Below are positions 57,569 through 64,000 of a stretch of 64,000 nt of DNA, piece by piece. The position numbers and the translations under genes are program-made. The stretch comes from Euptelea pleiosperma (taxonomy: Eukaryota; Streptophyta; Magnoliopsida; Ranunculales; Eupteleaceae): NCBI GenBank assembly GCA_035048495.1, contig CM068548.1, forward strand, positions 13,257,464 to 13,321,463, written 5' to 3'. Each line of letters starts with the position of its first letter. Positions within the stretch are counted from its first letter, which is position 1. The notes below the pieces were generated by a model. The model saw only the letters and a program-made list of their open reading frames with translations. It ran no database searches and had not been told where the DNA came from.

Positions 57569-60500
57569 TCTCCGCAGCAGCTTATAACCAACTGAAAACC
57601 AGTTCAGAAAAGTTAAGTACTACTGACATGTAAATATATTTCGGATGCACAAACCAAGGGCAGGCAAATAAAAAGATTGATAATTTGGAAACATGGTATT
57701 AGTATTAAACACTGGCCAAAATTAACCGTCGATTTATGACTTGGAAAAATGAAGTTTACCTATAATATTTGGGTCGGGCTCCAGTGACAGCCCTAAAATG
57801 ACAGGCTCCCGTTACAGGACACAATATGAGCCACATGGCACACTCTTAGAGGACTCTGACCGTATAGATGTTTAGCCAATCCCTAGGAGGACATACAAAC
57901 CAAAAATCAGCCTGATTAGTGATTTCTAGGCATTGGATTGGACTTATTCAGCATGGTATTAAAATTACCGAAGTTTTGGCAAATTTTGTCGAATTTTGTT
58001 GATTTATTACCTTTTGAAGTGAAGTTTATCTGTAATATTTCAGTGAATTTTACCATTCAGGACCGAAACTTTAAAATAGATGAGAAGTGTTTAAAATCCA
58101 TTTTATAAAAATTATTTTTCTTTGTAATTTCCTGTTTCTTTCCTACATTTATGCTACATTAGTATTGCAAATGCGTAAGGCATCATTTGTCCACACTTCT
58201 CTATGTTGGCAAATATTTACAAACTTCTCCATATCGGAACATCTTCAAATTAATTCTGAATTTTAACTAAGCAAAATTTTGGGCGGAGTCGAAGTTTATA
58301 CCTTGCTATTTAGGACCAAAACTTTAAAACAGATAAAAATTGTTTCATACGCTTGTATCCTTCGTTTTTGCAAAATTTCTTTCTTTTGGGAGATTTCTAG
58401 GTGAAAAGCGACCACGTCATTTAAGGGTTTTTTGGTCAAAAAAGAATTGTAGAGATAATGTCAAAAGAATGAATTTAACTATAGGTTGAACAAGACAAGC
58501 TTAACTATAGGTTGAATGAGTTTTATCTTAAATGATTCAGGACCAATCACCCCATCAAGAAAAGTCCATAATGTCAAAAGAATTCTAGGAATCCCACCCT
58601 ATATTAAAGGAGTGGCTTGTTCGTGGAGAGGAAGTCGTTCGAGTTAGAGACTCAATAGGGAAGCAAGGGCATCGCCTTGAGTATCACAGAATGGAGACAG
58701 GGTTTTTGGAGTAGACCATGTCTGAGAAGGAGCATTATGGATTAGGAAGGTGATGATGGAATTAGAGAAGAAGATAGGAGGACCCCAAATTAGTAAAATC
58801 AAGGGTAAATAGCTCCTTTATAGCTGAACAAAGATTTAGGTAGTGTTTGGGAATGCTTTTTGGGAAGCACTTCTCCAACTTTTGGCGTTGAGAAGCGTTG
58901 AGAAGTGCTTAGCATAAATAACTATTTGGTTTGCAAAAGCACTTTGGCTTCCAACATCTAAAAGAAGCTCGAAATTCTTTTTTGAGCAACACCTCAGAGG
59001 GTGTTTTGTTGCCATTGTTGGTCTTTTGGGTGTTTTTTTCCTTTTGATTGATAAGTTTTTCTCTGTGCATATGTTGGCTGTGAAAAAATGGGTTTGAAGT
59101 TTTAAGATGATGGATAAGATTGATTTGGGGCATTTATGGAGAAATTTCATATGGGGTTTTGGTCTTCGGTTCTGAGGAGTCAATATGAAGATAGAGATGA
59201 GAGTTGGTCGTGGGTTTTGGAATGATGTTAAGGCATGGTTGTGGCAGTTTTTGGTGTTTGGTTTTGATTACTTGATGATGAACACCGTGCTTCAAAATGA
59301 TTGTTAATGGCAGTGAAAGCGACGGAAAACTACATAACAAAAGGGTAGTGGCTCAGTATGTGGTGATGGTGGCAGCAACAGGGTGGAGTTGGTGCTGATG
59401 ATGGCAACAATAGAGTGGAGTCGGTGGTGGTGGTCGTGGTGAGAGAAAAGAGAGAGGTTAGAGGAGGAAGAGAAAGAAGAGGGTTAAACAAGAGAAGAAT
59501 ATATGTTTTGCAACTCAATTTGGCGATTGATGGTTGAACCATGAATGAGCATTTGGGTTATAGAATTTGCAGTCGCTACTCGCTAAAAGTGACTGACTTA
59601 TTAAAGTAGTTGGGAGTTGAAACAATATTCTTCCAAGCAACTATATGATAAAACCAACTTGGACGAAAGTGTAGAGAGTGGATACAGCTCCATTTCAATG
59701 GAAGTGCTCAAGGATCCTCAGGCCTAGCAAGCATAGGTGTAGTATTTAAAAACGAGTTTGTTGCAATCCTCAAGGTGTACTCACACCAAACAGTGTAATG
59801 AAATACACACTCCAATGAAGCAGAGATTGAAAACTCCTTCATGCTCTAAAAAAGGATCATTTTACAGGGCAACAGACAAAGGAGCTTGTGCTACAAGGCT
59901 TTTACTATTTTTAGTCAAATGATACTATCTATATTAAAGTTTGAATTCAATAAATACAGGACCACTCAACATACCCTAGGCACGCTATAAGATTGCATAA
60001 AAATCATCATGCCAAGAAAGGAGGGACAATAAATGCTACGTATTCAATAGGAAATCCATATCAATATCACAGAAAATCAAATCTACCCAATAGATCCAGC
60101 AACGCAGAAGCTAGTTTCAGTTAAGTATCACCCTAATTAATGGTTATGAAGTGAAACAAAACTACATCAAGAACAACTAACACCAATGACGATCAAATCA
60201 AAAGGGAAAAAGGCTATCCCAACACGACCAGAAAACCACACTAATAATTAGAATTAATTGCTATAGTATTTAAAACATTATTGGTGTCGAGCATACAAGC
60301 AAATAAACAATAATAGAAAATCAAATCCAAGAACTTGCATGGTTTCAATCTTCGAAAACCTCAAAAGGTAACAACTTCAAGAGCCAAATAAATTCATGTG
60401 TAAGATAATACCAAAATAAATATAATAGAAGAAAAAAATATGACTCGTAAAACCAAGAAAATGTGCATGAAGGAACGCATTTTAAGAGCAAAAAAATACT

Positions 60501-60610
60501 GAAATCAAACCAGAAAAACACCCAAATTGAAGGGGAAACAAGAGAACAAACAAAATGAAATACGCAGGAAAAAAAAAAAGGAGACCTAGAAAAGGGTTGA
60601 TGATCCTTAC
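57430..60610 (-). other. 5' part of the ataxin-2 gene with its leader intron
   Basis: The leader intron runs from 60610 to 57592 (donor GATCG|GTAAGG, acceptor TTTTCAG|TTGG). It holds a half family-A foldback and otherwise no coding sequence; about 58850-59560 has only unrecognised short frames on the minus strand. Confidence 0.6.
57770..57955. repeat. Family A foldback, left half only
   Basis: ACACAATATGAGCCACATGG, GACCGTATAGATGTTTAGCC and CAGCCTGATTAGTGATTTCT are present; the right arm is absent. Confidence 0.6.
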
Positions 60611-60880
60611 CGATCAAATTCGATTGTTCTCAATTTATCTTGTTCTTCTTCTGATTCTCGGAGGAAAGAAGAGAGCAGGTTTACTACTCTAGGTAAGGGT
60701 TTCAAGACCAAAAACAGAGAAACAAAAGCGAAAAGACGAATCACGAAGTTCCACTGCAACGGGAGAGAAGATGTGGATCGAAAGGTCGATCGATCAGGGA
60801 TGGAGAGAGAAAAGAGAGGTTTTTTTAGGGTTCCACTAAGAAAGAGGGCAAAAAGAACAAAAATACGAGTTAAAACACAG
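60611..60880 (-). other. 5'UTR exon and promoter-proximal region of the ataxin-2 gene
   Basis: The minus strand ends CAATCGAATTTGATCG followed by GTAAGGATC, a strong donor. All frames into the coding exon meet a stop before an ATG. The upstream edge and the transcription start are not determined. Confidence 0.5.
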
Positions 60881-61127
60881 TTCGGAGTCGGACATGGAAC
60901 GAGGACTGAAATGAGAAATTGGTTGAATTAGTAAGAACCCCCTGTAAATGTTTAAATCAAGGTTAATCCTTTGACCATCAGTCAATATTGTTGACTAACA
61001 CTCAAAAGGTGGAAGAAGCGATATTTATGATATTTCACTCTTGACACCGTAATTTGAGATAATTACATTTAGGTATTTTTGCAAGGGTGGCAATGTAACA
61101 AGCTGTAGCTTAAGCCTAGCACCATTT

Positions 61128-61291
61128 TTGTCAATCACTGCTGCCATCTGGGCCCACTGACAGCATGGATGTTTAGCCCACCACTTGATGAATATACACA
61201 CCAAATATCACCATGATTGGTAATCTCTAACCATTAGATTTTAGTACTTTTAGGGTGTGATTTTAGCCATTGAATTCAACCATTTTTTTAA
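61128..61291. repeat. Family B foldback, left half
   Basis: CACTGCTGCCATCTGGGCCC, CTGACAGCATGGATGTTTAG and CTAACCATTAGATTTTAGTA belong to the left arm and middle. It stops exactly at A|TCTATATAAC, where a Helitron-like end begins. Confidence 0.6.
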
Positions 61292-61420
61292 TCTATATAA
61301 CAAAACAGGACGGTTGTCTTGTGGGTAAGTGGTGGCTGAGATCCACTGCACATGGACGGCTAAGATTTGTTGGTTCTAATAGTTCTTTGGCGCCCTTGGC
61401 ACTATTTTTTAGGCCATTCC
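61292..61420 (+). mobile_element. Helitron-like 5' end
   Basis: It starts A|TCTATATAACAAAACAGGAC, close to the 5' end of the mini-Helitron at 22832 (TCTATATAATAAAACAGAG), and shares a GATCCACTG phrase further in. I could not identify the 3' hairpin and CTRRT end, so the element length is unknown. Confidence 0.45.
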
Positions 61421-61439
61421 TGTCTATCGTCAGAAGCAA

Positions 61440-61550
61440 GTCAAAAGCGAAGAAGCGCTTCTAGGGTCGCAGAAGAAGAGAAGCTCTGTCGTTAGAAGAA
61501 GAAGAAGGGGGTCGCCATTTCCGCCTCCGCCTCGCCTCACTCTTGCAACT

Positions 61551-61585
<35 letters not shown>

Positions 61586-61640
61586 CTGATCTTTCTAACC
61601 TTTTTTCTGACCTCTGTATCCATCAAGAAGAGTCATTTTT
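61440..61640 (+). other. Possible 5' leader of a further transcription unit
   Basis: GAAGAAGAAG and CGCCTCCGCCTCGCCTC tracts followed by a TC microsatellite (61554-61581) look like a plant 5'UTR. Downstream, GGCAG|AGATTGAAGC at about 63365 would serve as an acceptor. No protein can be assembled, so this is only a lead. Confidence 0.2.
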
Positions 61641-61699
61641 TCCTAATGTCAGTGGTGATCATGCTTGAATCTGAGGTGTTAGAACTTAGGTTTTGGATC

Positions 61700-62300
61700 C
61701 TCGGTTTGGGATTTTTGTTGAATATCTGATTTGGGTATTAGAACCACGGTTTGTCAACAGTTTGGGGTTTTTTATGAGCCCAGTGATCATGCTTGGAGGT
61801 CCATTTGAGCGGTCAGTGATCACAAATCAGACTTATTTTTGTTCTGTAGGTTCACAAGGGGTAGGCAAATGGATTGCCATGTGGCATACTCTTTCAGACT
61901 TATTTTTAGCCATCCTATTGGTTGAATCCAATGGGTAGAAATCGCAAATCAAAACTTTCAGGGGAATGGGGGTCTTTCCATCATAAAGTCGTTAGACTTA
62001 TTAATGGTCTGCAGGTTCACAAGGGGTGTTGGTTTTTTTTTTTTGTAAATCTTATTTCTGGGTTTATATTTCCCATTTTTATTTCTGTTTTTGGTGGGTT
62101 TGATGCTAGGTTTGGATTTGTGTAGGGTTTCCCACTGACCGTATGAATGTTTAGCAACCTGATTGGTGGTTCTCCATCTCAGGTTTCTTTTTTTGTTTTT
62201 GTTCAGCTCAGGAGAGCCTATCAAAAAAATATGACGTGTTAATGGTTGTGATCATCCGATCGAGCAATTTCTAGCCATTACAGCTCAAAGGGAAGAGGTA
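61700..62300. repeat. Diverged foldback remnants
   Basis: Scattered blocks such as AGGTCCATTTGAGCGGTCAG, CACTGACCGTATGAATG and GCAACCTGATTGGTGG recall family A/B arms but are not assembled into a full element. Confidence 0.35.
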
Positions 62301-62553
62301 AAAAACAGCACTGATTTCTTTTTTTATTGTTGTTCTCTGGGTGAATGGTTGTGATGATTCTCTTGGCATCTGTCTTCGCATTTGTATTTGTTTAGGTTAA
62401 ATTTCTGAGTATATGGGTTTGCAAGCGTTGTAAATGTTGTCGGAGATCTGAATTTCTGATTTGGGGATCTCTTTAAAGATCTTTCCTATAGATGTATACA
62501 TTAAGATGGTACTAATACAATTAAGTTGTTTAGAACCCAAATGTTAGTAACAT

Positions 62554-62880
62554 GGGTAATTAAGGTTTAGAACCCATTTAGACTAAACCTTTCAAGTTTC
62601 TTGAAATTGAATACAGAATCAGGGAGCTTCACTATAACAGTATCATCAAGAACCTTTCTTAAAGAGTTGATGTTGCTCAAGTGGGTAATTAAGGTTTAGA
62701 ACCCATTTAGACTAAACATTTCAAGTTAATTAAAGTTGAATACAGAATTAGGAAGTTTCACTATAACAGTATCATGTTGCTCAAGTCCTCTGTTATTAAG
62801 TTTTTCAAGACGTCTCAATCCAGAAATATTATTTGGTAGTTCCATAAGATTTGAATAGTTTTTCATGTTCAAGTGTCGAT
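62554..62880 (-). pseudogene. Decayed NLR-type leucine-rich-repeat fragment
   Basis: On the minus strand the frame from about 62880 reads LNMKNYSNLMELPNNISG then LRRLEKLN, followed by VKLPNSVFNF and a stop. After breaks comes a second KLPDSVFNFKKLERFSLNG. The LP-x-x-I/V-x-x-L/F-x-x-L-x-x-L/F spacing is that of LRR units in plant NBS-LRR resistance proteins. The second half is duplicated in tandem at DNA level (units starting 62554 and 62683, about 129 bp apart). Stops and gaps make it non-functional. Confidence 0.5.
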
Positions 62881-63031
62881 TACGCTCACTTTTCTGTCTT
62901 GCACAGGTATTTTTGGATTCTAAATCATGTTCTACACATATTGAACCTAGCAGATAGCTGAAAGATTTATTGAACCAAAAGTGATGCTCAAATGCAATGT
63001 GACCAGGTTCGTGACAGATTAGGCATTTCAT

Positions 63032-64000
63032 AGTTGCGTTTCTCTATCTTTATTATTTTTCTATTGGGTTTTCTCAAACTTTGAATTTGCTCTTTTTATC
63101 TTTTATGTTAATATGAGATTAATGTTTTTATAATCTTTTTGGAATGTTTTATGTGTTAGGAATCATTATAATGTTTTTACTATATTAGGCTATTTTGTGA
63201 GGTCTGTTTGAACGATAAGAGCTTTTAGAATTCCTGAAGTGCTTGCTGAATTCTTTATGTTTTGAGATTCAATCCGCCCGTACCTACTATTTTATATTGA
63301 TTTACGTATTTAACTTTGTGCTATCTTTTATGTAATTTACTCATTTATGTTTTTGCTTTATTTTTGGCAGAGATTGAAGCCGCTACACAGTAGATTTTCA
63401 TTAAAGAGGTACTGGCTTCTAATCTCATTTGATTATTTCTTTATTGGGTCTTTTTCATTTTCTCTTTTGCTTATAATGAAATGGTTTTGGGGTGGGTTTC
63501 GATGGTGGTGGACTTTAGATCTGCGTGATCATGGTAGGATGGGCAAAATACAAAGGTTTTATTTAACTTTATATATTATGTAAAACATATGTTTCAGTAC
63601 CCTCCCTTCACCGTTCTGGATGCCTTAGCATCAATTACCATATGGTGTAGTTTATGAATTGTGCTTAGGGTCTCTGACCTTGGAATTTAGAGGGCGACAT
63701 TTTTCGCCTTTAGCCGCGAAGCCGCGAGTATGTTTTAGATCTTGAAGTTTAAATTGAAAAGCTTCTCTAATGACCTAAAATATATGTTTGGGATTCACTT
63801 TTCATAATTGCACTCTATTTTAGTATATAGAGATTATTAGTGTACTTTATGCATATGTTCACGCCTACCAGCATGATCAATTACTAAGAAAGTTTTAGGG
63901 AGAGTAACTGAAAGTAACATGTGTAGGGAGCACCTTATGCACCATCACTGCTCATGGGAGATGCACGGACAAAACCATACTCATGGGAATATGTTGCCTT
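63032..64000. other. Window end, no gene supported
   Basis: AT-rich. The plus frame 63347-63583 starts in a GGCAG acceptor-like context, but the protein is not recognised. Confidence 0.35.

Noticed and set aside
60345..60617. Minus-strand 90-codon Phe/Leu-rich frame upstream of the ataxin-2 start
   Set aside because: It spans the leader donor and intron T-runs; codon content is low-complexity.
62726..63031. CLICHEPGH at the start of the minus frame as a CCHC zinc knuckle
   Set aside because: The knuckle spacing is incomplete and the rest of the frame is an LRR remnant; the pieces are probably joined by chance.
1..64000. CRISPR arrays, bacterial operons, rRNA or tRNA genes
   Set aside because: The direct repeats here are MITE arms, microsatellites or minisatellites without regular spacers; I found no cloverleaf or rRNA sequence that I could support by eye.

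Overview
The window is nuclear DNA of a flowering plant. It has spliceosomal introns with GT/AG ends, plant-specific gene families (a DYW-type PPR editing factor, a miR169-targeted NF-YA, an extensin, an ataxin-2/CID protein), decayed plant retrotransposons, organelle-derived fragments and very many small foldback transposons. I cannot name the species. The MITE families are unfamiliar to me, and nothing points to a grass or a crucifer.

Layout. 1-8.9 kb is a nest of MITEs containing a tandem pair of about 1.6 kb composite elements and a block that looks like mitochondrial DNA. 9.3-21.9 kb (minus) is an NF-YA gene: five coding exons, a miR169 site in the 3'UTR, and a long 5' leader intron that holds a group II intron domain V and several MITEs. 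22-36 kb has no gene that I can support. It holds a mini-Helitron, MITEs, an rbcL scrap inserted into a MITE and a probable solo LTR. 36.4-39.2 kb (plus) is an 852-residue DYW PPR gene with one unusual small intron. 42.2-42.9 kb (minus) is a short extensin gene. 43.2-45.3 kb has an LTR fragment carrying a MITE, and a LINE 3' end. 46.4-60.9 kb (minus) is a 14-coding-exon ataxin-2 homologue of the CID3/CID4 type (629 residues) with an additional 5'UTR exon. 61-64 kb has a Helitron-like 5' end inside a MITE, a decayed NLR-type leucine-rich-repeat fragment, and a possible start of a further transcription unit.

The genes do not form a pathway. Two act on RNA: the PPR protein edits organellar transcripts, and the ataxin-2 protein binds poly(A)-binding protein. 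NF-YA is a CCAAT-box transcription-factor subunit under miR169 control, and the extensin is a wall protein. From memory, Arabidopsis has NF-YA5 next to CID3 and NF-YA6 next to CID4, and a similar PPR gene (At3g13880) near the latter pair, so the window probably preserves an old angiosperm gene block stretched by transposons.

The most unusual signal is a group of hAT-like foldback elements. They share near-identical ends (CAAGGTTTAAA or CATGGTTTTA) and 8-bp target-site duplications, yet their arms are built from entirely different short motifs in different members.
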